From Jiella flava (GTDB taxonomy: Bacteria; Pseudomonadota; Alphaproteobacteria; Rhizobiales; Rhizobiaceae), in assembly GCF_017349315.1 (NCBI RefSeq), contig NZ_JAFMPP010000001.1, positions 248,001 through 312,000 on the forward strand: 64,000 nt of DNA. Direction: 5' to 3'. The position numbers and the translations under genes were made by a program. The notes below the pieces were generated by a model that was not told where the DNA came from, did not search any database, and was given only the letters and a program-made list of their open reading frames with translations. Positions 47,264 to 59,943 of the stretch are shown in pieces (positions within the stretch are counted from its first letter, which is position 1; each line of letters starts with the position of its first letter).

Positions 47264-48427
47264 ATGATCCTCTATGAATTGGTCCCCTATGATGTCCTTC
47301 GGGTTCTGTGGTGGGTGCTGCTCGGGGTGCTCCTGATCGGCTTCGCCATGACCGACGGCTTCGACATGGGCGTCGGCGCCCTCTTGCCCTTCGTCGCCAA
47401 GACCGATCTGGAGCGCCGGATCGCCATCAACACCGTCGGCCCGACCTGGGAGGGCAATCAGGTGTGGTTCATCCTCGGCGGCGGTGCGATCTTCGCCGCC
47501 TGGCCGCCGCTCTATGCGGTCAGCTTCTCGGGCTTCTATCTGGCAATGTTCGCGGTGCTCGCCGCGCTGATCCTGCGCCCGGTCGGCTTCAAATACCGCT
47601 CCAAGCGCGACAGCGCGACGTGGCGCAGCAGCTGGGATTGGGCGTTGTTCGTCGGCGGCGCGGTGCCGGCGCTGATTTTCGGCGTCGCCGTCGGCAACGT
47701 GCTGCAGGGCGTGCCCTTCCACCTGACGCCGGACCTGATGTCGATCTATGACGGCTCCTGGTACGGCAAGTTCCTTGGCCTCTTGAACCCCTTCGCCATC
47801 CTCACCGGCGTCGTTTCCTTCGCCATGCTTCTGACCCACGGCGCCGCCTGGCTGACCTTCAAGGCGGACGGCACGGTGGCCAAGCGGGCCCGTGCCGTCG
47901 GTTCGGTCTCGGGTCTGGTGACGATGGGAGCCTATCTGCTGGCTGGTCTCTGGCTCGCCTTCGGCATCACCGGCTATCGGGTGACCAGTGCGATCGTCAC
48001 CGACGGTCCGTCCAACCCGCTCTACAAGACGGCGGACCATGCCGGATCGTGGCTCGTCGCCTATGCCGACCGGCCGTGGATCGTGGTGGCGCCGGTGCTT
48101 GCCCTTCTCGGCATGACGATGACCGTGCGGGGCCTGCGCAATGGCGGCGAAGGCTCGGCGCTGTTGTGGTCGAAGCTGGCGATTTTCGGCACGATCGCGA
48201 CGGTGGGACTGACGATGTTCCCCTTCATCCTGCCCTCGTCGGTCGATCCGCAGAGCTCGCTGACGGTCTGGGACGCGTCGTCCTCGCACCAGACGCTCTT
48301 CGTCATGACCGTTGCGACGGTGATCTTCCTGCCAATCGTTCTTTGCTACACCGCCTGGGTCTACCGGGTGCTCTGGGGCAAGGTCACGGCCGACGACATC
48401 ACCGGCCATTCCGAAACCGTCTACTGA
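47264..48427 (+). CDS. cydB: Cytochrome bd ubiquinol oxidase subunit II (CydB)
   Basis: Second subunit of the bd oxidase, 387 aa with about eight or nine transmembrane helices. FAMTDGFDMGVGALLPFVAK near 27-46 and the NTVGPTWEGNQVWFILGGGAIFAAWP stretch near 56-81 are family hallmarks. Its ribosome site (GGAG) lies inside the end of cydA, which suggests coupled translation. cydX follows 14 bases after the stop. Confidence 0.95.
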   Translation: MILYELVPYDVLRVLWWVLLGVLLIGFAMTDGFDMGVGALLPFVAKTDLERRIAINTVGPTWEGNQVWFILGGGAIFAAWPPLYAVSFSGFYLAMFAVLAALILRPVGFKYRSKRDSATWRSSWDWALFVGGAVPALIFGVAVGNVLQGVPFHLTPDLMSIYDGSWYGKFLGLLNPFAILTGVVSFAMLLTHGAAWLTFKADGTVAKRARAVGSVSGLVTMGAYLLAGLWLAFGITGYRVTSAIVTDGPSNPLYKTADHAGSWLVAYADRPWIVVAPVLALLGMTMTVRGLRNGGEGSALLWSKLAIFGTIATVGLTMFPFILPSSVDPQSSLTVWDASSSHQTLFVMTVATVIFLPIVLCYTAWVYRVLWGKVTADDITGHSETVY

Positions 48428-48441
48428 GAAAGGCCCCTGCC

Positions 48442-48573
48442 ATGTGGTATTTTGCCTGGATCCTCGGGCTCCCGCTCGCCGCGCTCTGCGCTGTCTGCAA
48501 CGCGATGTGGCTGGAAATGCAGAACGATCGCGCCATCGCCGATCTGGACGAGGTCGATCCCGTCACGTCCTGA
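48442..48573 (+). CDS. cydX: Cytochrome bd small subunit CydX
   Basis: A 43-aa single-span membrane peptide that stabilises the bd oxidase hemes. The N-terminus MWYFAWILGLPLA is the CydX signature, followed by one hydrophobic helix and an acidic tail. AGAAAGG at 48427-48433 is its ribosome site. The gene completes cydABX. Confidence 0.92.
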   Translation: MWYFAWILGLPLAALCAVCNAMWLEMQNDRAIADLDEVDPVTS

Positions 48574-49075
48574 TTCCGCGATCGGATGACCGCCTGTCCA
48601 GGTGACGGACGCCGGACGGGCGCCCGCAAAACCGAGGCCGCAGCCACGCTCCATCAGGCCGGCTGCGGCCTTTGCCGTTTCGCGCGCACCGTCGTCATCT
48701 CGCCGGCGCATCGACCAATCCGAAACGGCGGCAACAACCGGATGCGACATTACGTCATCTCGCCACGGCTGACGGGAATGGGGTGCCGCTCGGCGATTGA
48801 TTCGCAAATATCTGCTGCGCTCATATGTCTTATAAAAGATAGTTTTTTCGTTTGACGTTCGGATTGGTTTCGCGGTAGCTTTCTTCAGGTTCGCGCATAC
48901 GACTGACCGACAGCGCTGCGACTGCTGCTTGTCGGATCGATCGGCAGGAGGGCTGATCGATTGCCGCCACTACGACTTGGGAGCGCTACGCGGCGCAAGC
49001 GACACGCTTGCATCGATTGCGGGGCGGCTGGCTGGCGTTTAAAACGCTCGGCATTGACGATCAGGGAGGCCACAC
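48574..49075. other. Region between cydX and the sugar ABC operon
   Basis: Contains the terminator-like hairpin at 48635-48673 and the likely promoter and operator region of the following operon. TTGACG (48852-48857) with a weak TAGCTT 18 bases later (48876-48881) is a possible promoter. No regulator gene is present. Confidence 0.45.
48635..48673 (+). terminator. Terminator-like hairpin after cydX
   Basis: AGGCCGCAGCC (48635-48645) pairs perfectly with GGCTGCGGCCT (48661-48671) across a 15-base loop, followed by only TT and then GCCGTTT. The stem is strong but the T-tract is short. Confidence 0.55.
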
Positions 49076-50362
49076 ATGGTCACGAAAATGCTTCTCGCTG
49101 GCTGCACCGCATTGAGTGCACTGGCTTTTTCGGCTGGCATCGCCAATGCGGTGGAGCTGCGGTTTCAGTGCTACCAGGACGGCAACGAGTGCCAGGCCTG
49201 GAGCGAAGAGATCAAGAAGTTCGAGGCCAAGAACCCGGACATCAAAGTCGCCGTCGACGAGGTGCCTTATAAGGCGATCCTCGAAAGCCTCCCGGTGCAG
49301 CTCGCCAGCGGCAGCGGACCGGACCTCGCCCGCGTCAGCGATCTGGGCGGGCTCGCTAAATACATGCTCGACCTGCGTCCGCATCTGAAAGACGCCGACT
49401 ACTGGGAAAAGAATTACGGTGACGAGCTGAAGTGGACCCGGGTCAACGGGCCGAATGACAACGGCATCTATAATCTGCCCGACCAGTTGACCATCACCGG
49501 CCCCTTCGTCAACAAAACCCTGTTTGATCAGGCGGGCGTTGCCATGCCCGGCGACAAGGCGACTTGGGACGATTGGGCAAAGGCCGCGGTCGAGGTCGCG
49601 AAAAAGACCAAGACCCCGTACCCGATGGCGATGGATCGCTCCGGCCACCGCTTTGCCGGCCCGGCGATTTCCTATGGCGCGAAATATTTCGACGGCAAGG
49701 GCAACCCGATCACCGTCGACGACGGCTTCAAGGCGTTTGCCGAAAAGTTTGTGAAATGGAACAAAGACGGCACCATGGCGAAGGACGTCTGGGCCGGCTC
49801 GGGCGGCGCGACCTATCAGGACGCCTCGCAGGAATTCATCAACGCCACCCTCGTCTTCTACCTGTCCGGCTCATGGCAGGTCGCACGCTTCGGGCGTGAG
49901 ATCGGCGACGCTTTCGATTGGGAAGTGGTGAACTCGCCCTGCGGCCCGGCCGCCTGCACCGGTATTCCGGGCGGCGCCAGTGTCGTCGGCTTCAAGCACA
50001 CCAAGCACCCGGAAGCGGTCGCCAAGCTGCTCGACTTCATGGCGCAGGAAGACGTCTATGCCGACTTCATCGGCCAGACCAAGGCGATCCCGGCGAACAA
50101 GTCGCTGCAGGAAAAGCGCGTCGATTATCCAGACGCTGACTCGCATGTGAAGAAGGCCCTCGCCGCCTTCACCATCGCCGCGAAGTCCCTGTCGCCCCGC
50201 GCTTTCGAGTTCCAGGGCTACAAGAACAACCGTGCCATCATGAACGCCACCGCTGCTCGTATCACTCAGGCGATCGTCGGGGAATCGACCCTGGATCAGG
50301 CGCTCGATCGGATCAATGCCGACATAGCGGAAGCGGTGAAGGCATCGGGCGGCGCGAAGTAA
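49076..50362 (+). CDS. Sugar ABC transporter substrate-binding protein (probable sulfoquinovose or SQ-glycoside binder)
   Basis: Periplasmic family 1 sugar-binding protein of 428 aa. The signal peptide is about 25 residues (ending GIANA), then a mature domain with GPDLARVSDLGGLAKYMLDL near 84 and SGHRFAGPAISYGAKYFDG near 189. GGGAGG at 49064-49069 sets ATG 49076. The operon ends in a sulfoquinovosidase, so the ligand is plausibly sulfoquinovose or its glyceryl glycoside, as for SmoF of Agrobacterium; this is an inference from context. An ordinary alpha-glucoside remains possible. Confidence 0.88.
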   Translation: MVTKMLLAGCTALSALAFSAGIANAVELRFQCYQDGNECQAWSEEIKKFEAKNPDIKVAVDEVPYKAILESLPVQLASGSGPDLARVSDLGGLAKYMLDLRPHLKDADYWEKNYGDELKWTRVNGPNDNGIYNLPDQLTITGPFVNKTLFDQAGVAMPGDKATWDDWAKAAVEVAKKTKTPYPMAMDRSGHRFAGPAISYGAKYFDGKGNPITVDDGFKAFAEKFVKWNKDGTMAKDVWAGSGGATYQDASQEFINATLVFYLSGSWQVARFGREIGDAFDWEVVNSPCGPAACTGIPGGASVVGFKHTKHPEAVAKLLDFMAQEDVYADFIGQTKAIPANKSLQEKRVDYPDADSHVKKALAAFTIAAKSLSPRAFEFQGYKNNRAIMNATAARITQAIVGESTLDQALDRINADIAEAVKASGGAK

Positions 50363-50389
50363 ACCGCCGCATCTGTACCATGCATGAGC

Positions 50390-50420
50390 GCGCGGCGATG
50401 GAAGCCCTCCTTCGCCGCGC
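50390..50420 (+). other. Stem-loop between binding-protein and permease genes
   Basis: GCGCGGCGA (50390-50398) pairs perfectly with TCGCCGCGC (50412-50420), loop 13 bases, no T-tract. It sits 27 bases after the binding-protein stop, where it could protect that message and reduce read-through to the permease genes. Confidence 0.55.
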
Positions 50421-50541
50421 CGCAGCCCCTCACATGAGCGGAGCAAAGACAGCGCTCGGCCATCGGGTTTGGAATCCGCAGATTGATGGCAGCCGCCTGT
50501 CACGTGTCTGCGCATCCTGCCCCGAAGCATGAACGGACACG

Positions 50542-51534
50542 ATGCTGAAGCCACTCAACACAGCAGCACAGCTTGGCTATCGAACCGCCTTCGGCCTGTT
50601 CGAACTGCCGATGGCGACGGCCCAAAAGCTGATCGGCATCAAGCGGATCGCCTGGATGTTCCTGCTGCCGAACCTGTTGATCTTCGGCCTGTTCACCTTC
50701 CTGCCGATCATCTTGAACTTCTTTTATGCCACCAGCGGCGGCGACGCGATCCTGCTCGCCCACCGCCCCTATGTCGGCACCGAGAACTTCGCTTCGCTGT
50801 TATCCTGCACCGACTATTTGGATCCCAACACCTGCCGGCGCGACGTCTTCTGGCGGGCGGTCTACAACACCGGCTGGTTCGTCGTCTTGCAGGTCGGCTT
50901 CATGGTCGCCTTCTCATTGCTGACCGCGCTGATCCTCAATCGCGACATTCCCTGGCGCGGCTTCTTCCGGTCGGTCTTCTTCTATCCCGTGCTGCTCTCG
51001 CCGGTGGTCGTCGCGCTGATCTGGAAATGGATCCTGCAGCGCTACGGCCTCTTCAACGCCGGGCTCGAAGATGTCGGCCTGTCGTCGGTCGACTGGCTGA
51101 CCGACGCCAACTGGGCGTTCTTCTGGATCATCTTCGTCTCGATCTGGGCGCATATGGGCTTTTACACGCTCATTCTGCTGGCCGGTCTGCAGGCGATCCC
51201 CGCCGACGTCTACGAGGCGGCGGAGATGGATGGCGCCTCGCGCTGGCGGGTGTTTTCGAAAATCACCATGCCGCTGTTGATGCCGACGATGATCGTCGTC
51301 CTGGTGCTCAGTCTCATCCGCGCCGTCCAGGCCTTCGACGAGATCTTCGTGTTGACCGGCGGCGGCCCCGGCTCAGCGACCACGCTGATCCTGCAATATA
51401 TCTATGAAACCGGCTTTGCCTCGCGTCCGCAGCTGTTCGGTCTGGCGGCCGCGGCGTCCATCCTGATGGCCGTCGTGCTGCTCGTCCTCACGCTGTTGCA
51501 GCTGCGCGTGACCCGCGGCCAGGCAGAGAACTGA
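50542..51534 (+). CDS. Sugar ABC transporter permease (MalF/UgpA type)
   Basis: Inner-membrane permease of 330 aa with six or more helices. The EAA loop that docks to the ATPase reads YEAAEMDGASRWRVFSKITMPLL near 230. FDEIFVLTGGGPGSATTLILQYIYETGF near 271 is a usual MalF-family block. It follows the binding-protein gene after 179 bases and is 5 bases from the next permease. Confidence 0.92.
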   Translation: MLKPLNTAAQLGYRTAFGLFELPMATAQKLIGIKRIAWMFLLPNLLIFGLFTFLPIILNFFYATSGGDAILLAHRPYVGTENFASLLSCTDYLDPNTCRRDVFWRAVYNTGWFVVLQVGFMVAFSLLTALILNRDIPWRGFFRSVFFYPVLLSPVVVALIWKWILQRYGLFNAGLEDVGLSSVDWLTDANWAFFWIIFVSIWAHMGFYTLILLAGLQAIPADVYEAAEMDGASRWRVFSKITMPLLMPTMIVVLVLSLIRAVQAFDEIFVLTGGGPGSATTLILQYIYETGFASRPQLFGLAAAASILMAVVLLVLTLLQLRVTRGQAEN

Positions 51535-51539
51535 CAAAC

Positions 51540-52586
51540 ATGCTCTGGTCCTTCATCTCGCGCACTCGCGGCCGCAATCGCTTCGATCTCACCGACTGGC
51601 TCACCTGGGGCTATCTGATCTTCGGCATGCTGCTGATGTTCGGCCCGGTGCTGTGGGTGGCGATGAGCTCGTTCAAGACCGACGCGGCGCTATCGGAATA
51701 TCCGCCGAGCTTTTTGCCGCTCGCCACGCAGACGGCCATGGTGAAGGGCTACGACAAGCCGCTGCCGCTCTACGAGATCACCGCCGGCGAGCACAAAGGC
51801 TCAGTGCTGGCGCAGATCCGGCGCATCGGTCTCAACGCGCAGATGGTCGACCCGGCCCATCCGGACGAGAAGATCAACGTCAAGATCGGTGATCGCCAGC
51901 CGAAGCGCGAACTCACCTTTGCCTGGGACAACTATTCCAAGCTCTTCAAGCGCTTCAATTTCATGCGCTATTTCTGGAACTCGGTGTTCATCACCGTGGT
52001 CGCGACGGTGATCACGGTGCTCTTCAACTCGATGGCGGCCTTCGCGCTCGCCAAATACAAATTCCGCGGGCGCATGGTGGTCTTCCTGCTGATCATCGCG
52101 ACCTTGATGATCCCGCCGACGATCAACCTCGTGCCGATCTATCTGGTGGTCAACGAGCTGGGGCTCGTCAACACGCCCTGGGCGGTGATCTGGCCGGCGG
52201 TGGCGACCCCGACCGGGGTGTTTCTGCTGCGCCAATACATGCTGACGATCCCGGACGATCTGCTCGACGCCGCCCGCATGGATCACGCCTCCGAATGGCG
52301 GGTCTATTGGCGCATCGTCCTGCCGCTGGCCGCGCCGGCGATCGCCGTCCTGGTGATCTTTTCGGTGATGTGGCGCTGGAACGAGTTCCTGTGGCCGCTC
52401 ATCGTCCTCAACCGATCCGAGCAGTTCACCCTGCAGCTGGCGTTGAACGCCTTCCAAGGCGATCTCCAGACCTCCTGGAGCGGGCTGCTCGCCATGACCA
52501 TACTGACGCTTTTGCCGATCACCATCGTCTTCGCGATCCTGCAGAAGAACATCACGGCCGGCATCGCCCAGAGCGGCGTGAAGTAA
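51540..52586 (+). CDS. Carbohydrate ABC transporter permease (MalG/UgpE type)
   Basis: Second permease of the importer, 348 aa, with six predicted helices and the EAA loop LDAARMDHASEWRVYWRIVLPLAAP near 241. A long periplasmic segment of about 85 residues (around 50-135) follows the first helix and contains polar blocks that could touch the binding protein. The ATPase gene begins 10 bases later. Confidence 0.92.
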   Translation: MLWSFISRTRGRNRFDLTDWLTWGYLIFGMLLMFGPVLWVAMSSFKTDAALSEYPPSFLPLATQTAMVKGYDKPLPLYEITAGEHKGSVLAQIRRIGLNAQMVDPAHPDEKINVKIGDRQPKRELTFAWDNYSKLFKRFNFMRYFWNSVFITVVATVITVLFNSMAAFALAKYKFRGRMVVFLLIIATLMIPPTINLVPIYLVVNELGLVNTPWAVIWPAVATPTGVFLLRQYMLTIPDDLLDAARMDHASEWRVYWRIVLPLAAPAIAVLVIFSVMWRWNEFLWPLIVLNRSEQFTLQLALNAFQGDLQTSWSGLLAMTILTLLPITIVFAILQKNITAGIAQSGVK

Positions 52587-52596
52587 CGGAGACATT

Positions 52597-53697
<1,101 letters not shown>

Positions 53698-53745
53698 AAC
53701 ACGGCGGGTTTTCGAGGCTCACCGAAACTTTTAGGACATCGTGTC

Positions 53746-56099
53746 ATGACGATCTTGAGCGCCCACGGACCGGCCACCATGACGGCGAACGGTTTCGTCA
53801 TGCCGCTCAATGCCGGCTTCACCCTCAAGCTCGAGGCGCTGGAAGACTGGCTGATCCGTCTTGCCATCGTCCCCGACGAGGGCTTTCGCGTCGATCGCAG
53901 CTGGATGATCGCGCCGGAGGGCGACACCCCCGTTGAGGGGCGCGACCGGCTGTCGCTCGACGGATTCGCCTTGCCGGCCATGGCGCACGAAGCCGAAGCC
54001 GGCGCCGACATCGTCACCTGCGGCGATACCCGCGTCCGCATCGAGCATGCGCCGCTGCGCCTCGCCGTCGAGCGCCGCACGGCCGACGGCTGGCGCACCG
54101 TCCTGAAGGACCGCGAGCGCAGCGCCTATGACTGGCTGGCAAAGCGCGGCAGCTTCCGCCACTACCAGAACCGGGCGCCCGGCGAGCGCCATTATGGCCT
54201 CGGCGACAAGGCCGGACCGCTCGATCGCACCAGTCGCCGGTTCCGCTGTCTGCAGATCGATTCCATGGGCTACGACGCCGAATTGTCCGATCCGCTCTAC
54301 AAGCACGTGCCCTTCGTGATGGTCGAGGCCGAAGACGGCCACGCCACCGGCCTCCTCTACGATACGCTGTCCGAAATGGCGGTCGATCTCGGCTGCGAGC
54401 ACTCGAACTATTACGAGCCTTACCGGCATGTCGAAATGCTCGAAAAAGGCCTCGTCCTTTACGTTATCGCCGGGCCGCGCCTGTCCGACATCGTCCCGCG
54501 GCTGATGCGACTGACCGGCCGCCCGCATCTGCCGCCGCGCTGGTCGATGGGCTTTGCCTTCACCACCATGCACCATGCCGATGCGCCGAATGCGCAAGAG
54601 GTCATGACTGGCTTTGCCCAGCGCTGCCGGACGGACGACATTCCGATCAGCGCCATTCATTCGGGCTCGGGCTACACGACGCGAGCGGATGGGCGGCGCT
54701 ACGTCTTCACCTGGAACGCGGCGAAGTTTCCCGATCGCGGCGGCTTTTTCGCCCGGCTGAAGGAGCTTGGCTACCACACCTGCGCCAACGTCAAGCCGGT
54801 GCTTTTGAAGGAACACCCGGCCTATCCGGAGGCGGCCGAGAAGGGTCTCTTCGTCAAGCGCAGTGACGGCACACCGGCCGTCGAGATGTTCTGGGGCGGC
54901 GAAGGATCGAGCCTCGACCTGTCGAACCCGCAGACCATCGCCTGGTGGCAAAAGGGGATCCGCGAGCAGGTGCTCGGCGCCGGCTTCGACGCCGCCTGGA
55001 ACGACAATAACGAGGCCGAACTGTGGGACGAGGAAGCAACCGTCGATGGGCTCGGGCGGCCGCTGCCGGCGATCGAGGCAAAGCCGCTGCAGGCGCTGTT
55101 GATGACCCGCGCCACCTTCGAGGCGACCAAGGCGCATGAGCCGGACAAACGCCCCTACACGATCAGCCGCGCCGGCCCGATCGGCATCGCCCGCTACGGC
55201 GAGACCTGGACCGGCGACAACTCGACGAGCTGGCATACGCTGAAGTGGAACATCCGCAACGGCCTGTCGATGAGCCTGTCGGGCATGCCCTTCATCGGCC
55301 ACGATATCGGCGGCTTTGCCGGACCGAAGCCGGGGCCGGAACTGTTCACCCGCTTCGTGCAGCTGATGGCGCTGCATCCGCGGGCGGTGATGAACTCCTG
55401 GAAGCCGCAGTTGAGCGATCCGGTCAATTTGCCCTGGATGCATCCGGAGGCGACAGACGCCGTGCGCCAGGCGCTGCGGCTGCGCTACCGTTTCCTGCCT
55501 CTGCTCTATTCGCTGGCCCATCAGTGCCATCGGACCGGCGAGCCGATCGTCGCCCCGCTGCTCTATCATTTCGCCGATGCGAGCTGCCGCGCCGACCCCG
55601 ACGCTTTCATGCTCGGCCCGGACGTGCTGGTGGCGCCGAATGTCACCGAAGGCACTGAGACGGTTTCGATCGACCTGCCGGAAACCGACGGCGGCTGGCA
55701 CGACTTTTGGGATGGGACGATTTATGCCGGCAGCACCCAGGTGACGGTGCCCGCCCCGCTCGACCGCCTGCCGATCTTCGTGCGGTCCGGCGCCGTTCTG
55801 CCGCTTGCCCTCGACTGGCCGTCGACCAGCCCCCATGCGGCGACGCGCGTCGCGCTGACGGCCTTTGCCGGGCCAAAAGCCGGTGAAAGCCGGCGCTCGA
55901 TCTTCTTCGACGATGGCGAGAGCTGGCGCTACCAGGGCGGCGACGCCTCGCTGCTGGCCTGCCATCTGTCCACCGATGCCACGCGCGTTGGCCTGACCGT
56001 CACCGAAGAGGGCAGCGGTCGCGGCCGACCGGACCTCGTCGCGGAGCTGCGCGGGCTTGGGACGCGCGCCGGTGAGCACACCCTGCCCGCTGCGACCGC

Positions 56100-56103
<4 letters not shown>
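53746..56103 (+). CDS. Glycoside hydrolase family 31 alpha-glucosidase-type enzyme
   Basis: Predicted retaining alpha-glycosidase of 785 aa. The nucleophile is Asp420 in AAWNDNNE and the acid/base is Asp491 in GETWTGDNSTSW. It has the usual N-terminal beta-sandwich, (beta/alpha)8 barrel and C-terminal sandwich domains. No signal peptide is seen, so it acts on imported sugar. It lacks the sulfonate-binding residues of the second GH31 of this operon and is probably an alpha-glucosidase or alpha-xylosidase-like enzyme. Its stop overlaps the epimerase start by 4 bases. Confidence 0.88.
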
Positions 56104-57769
<1,666 letters not shown>

Positions 57770-57778
57770 GGTTCGTCC

Positions 57779-59794
57779 ATGCTCGTTCACGCCCGCGATG
57801 GTGGCTTCGATCTTTTCATCGACGGCCGCGCGATCCTTCGCCATCGCCCTGACGCGCCTTGCCTGTTTCTCGGCCGAGGTGTCGAGCGCATGGAGATGTA
57901 TCGCGGCAATTTCGACATCGAAGACTATGTCGTCGAGCGCGTCCCCCTCGCCCATGCCGTCGTCACCGCAAGCGAGGACGGCTGGCGGATCGACTGCGCG
58001 GCGGCGCCGGGCTCGCCGATTCGCCTGACGCTCATCGTCTCGGGCGACGGGGCGAACGGTACGATCGCGATCCAATCCCACGATCCAGGCGCCAACCGCT
58101 TCTGGCTGCGTCTCGTCGCCGAAGCCGGCGAGCATCTGTGGGGCGGCGGCGAGCAGATGTCCTATCTCGATCTTGCCGGCCGACGGTTTCCGCTCTGGAC
58201 GTCGGAGCCGGGCGTCGGCCGCGACAAGACGACGGCCGTCACCTTCGAGGCCGATCGCACCGGCCGGGCCGGCGGCGACTACTACAACACCAACTACCCC
58301 CAGCCGACCTATCTGTCGTCCCGGCGCTACGCTTTGCACGTCGAGACCGCCGCCTATTCGGTCTTCGACTTTCGCCACGGCGCGTTTCACGAGATCGAAG
58401 TCTGGGCGATGCCGGAGCGGATCGAGCTTTTCGCCCGGCCGACCATCGCCGACCTCGTCACCGCGATGGCCGATCGGTTCGGCCGCCAGCCGCGTCTGCC
58501 GGATTGGGCTCTGGAAGGGGCGATCATCGGCCTGAAGGCCGGCGAGCAGTCCTTCCAGCGGCTGGAGCGCTACATCGCGGCTGGCGTAAGGGTCTGCGGT
58601 CTCTGGTGCGAGGATTGGGTCGGCCTGCGACAGACGTCTTTCGGAAAGCGCCTGTTCTGGGACTGGCAGGCGAATGACAGCCGCTATCCCGATCTAAAGC
58701 GCCGGATCGCCGATCTTGCGGCGCGCGGCATCCGCTTTCTCGGCTATGTGAATCCCTATCTGTGCAATGACGGCCCGCTCTTTGCCGAAGCCGAGACCAG
58801 GGGCTTCCTCGCCACCACGGCCGAGGGCGCGACCTATCTCGTCGATTTCGGCGAGTTCGACTGCGGCGTCGTCGATTTCACCATTCCTGAGGCCTGCCGC
58901 TGGTTCGAGGATCAGATCATCGGCGAGAACATGATCGATCTCGGCCTGGCCGGTTGGATGGCCGATTTCGGCGAATATCTGCCGATCGACCTCGAGCTGA
59001 AAAGCGGCGCCGACGCCAAACTGATGCACAACGCCTGGCCGGTGCTGTGGGGCGCGGTCAACGCCCGCGCGATCGCCAAGAAGGGCCGCACCGGCGACAT
59101 CGTCTTCTTCATGCGCGCCGGCTACAGCGGCATCCAGGCCGAGTGCCCGCTGCTGTGGGCCGGCGATCAGTCGGTCGACTTCACCCGCCATGACGGATTG
59201 GTCACGGTGATCGTCGGAGCGCTGTCCTCCGGCCTCCTCGGCAATGCCTATCATCACTCTGACATCGGCGGTTACACCAGCCTTTTCGGCAACCGCCGCA
59301 CCGCAGAACTCCTGATGCGCTGGGCGGAAATGGCCGCCTTCACCCCGGTAATGCGCAGCCATGAGGGCAATCGCCCGGACGAGAACCTGCAGATCGACCA
59401 GGACGAAGCGACGCTTGCCCATTTTGCCCGGATGACCCGGGTTCACGCGGCACTGAAGCCGTATCTCCAGACGCTCGCAGGCGAGGCCGAGACAATGGGC
59501 CTGCCGCTGCAGCGCCCGCTGTTCCTGCACCATGAGGACGACGCGCGGGCCTTCGAGATCTGGGACGCCTATCTCTTAGGCCGCGAACTTCTCGTCGCGC
59601 CGGTCTGGCAGGCGGGCACGAACGAGCGCGGCCTCTATCTGCCCGCCGGCACCGACTGGATCCACCTTTGGACGGCCGAGCGGCATCGGGGCGGGCAGGA
59701 CGTCGAGATGACGGCGCCGCTGGGCCAGCCGGCGGTATTTTATCGGGCCGACTCCAGCTTCGGGGAGGTGTTCAAGGCGCTTGCGGCACTTTGA
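57779..59794 (+). CDS. yihQ: Sulfoquinovosidase (YihQ family, GH31)
   Basis: Cleaves alpha-sulfoquinovosides such as sulfoquinovosyl glycerol from plant and algal sulfolipid. It is 671 aa, close to E. coli YihQ (678), and aligns along its whole length from memory. Nucleophile Asp396 is in GWMADFGEYLP and acid/base Asp463 in WAGDQSVDF. The sulfonate-recognition set appears as Lys253, Glu278, Arg291, Trp294 and Tyr499, which is the KERWY pattern reported for Agrobacterium sulfoquinovosidase (QQRWY in E. coli). GAGG precedes ATG 57779. Last gene of the operon. Confidence 0.93.
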   Translation: MLVHARDGGFDLFIDGRAILRHRPDAPCLFLGRGVERMEMYRGNFDIEDYVVERVPLAHAVVTASEDGWRIDCAAAPGSPIRLTLIVSGDGANGTIAIQSHDPGANRFWLRLVAEAGEHLWGGGEQMSYLDLAGRRFPLWTSEPGVGRDKTTAVTFEADRTGRAGGDYYNTNYPQPTYLSSRRYALHVETAAYSVFDFRHGAFHEIEVWAMPERIELFARPTIADLVTAMADRFGRQPRLPDWALEGAIIGLKAGEQSFQRLERYIAAGVRVCGLWCEDWVGLRQTSFGKRLFWDWQANDSRYPDLKRRIADLAARGIRFLGYVNPYLCNDGPLFAEAETRGFLATTAEGATYLVDFGEFDCGVVDFTIPEACRWFEDQIIGENMIDLGLAGWMADFGEYLPIDLELKSGADAKLMHNAWPVLWGAVNARAIAKKGRTGDIVFFMRAGYSGIQAECPLLWAGDQSVDFTRHDGLVTVIVGALSSGLLGNAYHHSDIGGYTSLFGNRRTAELLMRWAEMAAFTPVMRSHEGNRPDENLQIDQDEATLAHFARMTRVHAALKPYLQTLAGEAETMGLPLQRPLFLHHEDDARAFEIWDAYLLGRELLVAPVWQAGTNERGLYLPAGTDWIHLWTAERHRGGQDVEMTAPLGQPAVFYRADSSFGEVFKALAAL

Positions 59795-59800
59795 TCCGGC

Positions 59801-59847
59801 GCCAGCGGGGCCGCTGGCCGTAAGCATCGGCCCCGCCGGCGGGGGCC
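59801..59847 (+). terminator. Tandem GC hairpins after the sulfoquinovosidase gene
   Basis: GCCAGCGG and CCGCTGGC (59801-59818) form one hairpin and GGCCCCGCC with its G-rich complement (59829-59847) a second. There is no real T-tract, so they may act as a weak or Rho-assisted operon end. Confidence 0.4.
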
Positions 59848-59908
59848 TTCACGCCATCGCCTGTGAAAAAACCTGCCCCTCTCCGGTCACCCCATCCCGG
59901 ACACACCC

Positions 59909-59937
59909 TTTTCACGAGGCCGCAACCTCCTTATATT
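59909..59937 (+). promoter_or_regulatory. Candidate promoter for ssrA
   Basis: TTTTCA (59909-59914) and TATATT (59932-59937) are 17 bases apart. Transcription would start near 59944, just ahead of the acceptor half of the permuted tmRNA. Confidence 0.5.
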
Positions 59938-59943
59938 CAGTTT

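Noticed and set aside
48586-48855. Possible 89-aa gene after cydX
   Set aside because: Overlaps the terminator-like hairpin, no ribosome site, and no recognisable protein pattern.
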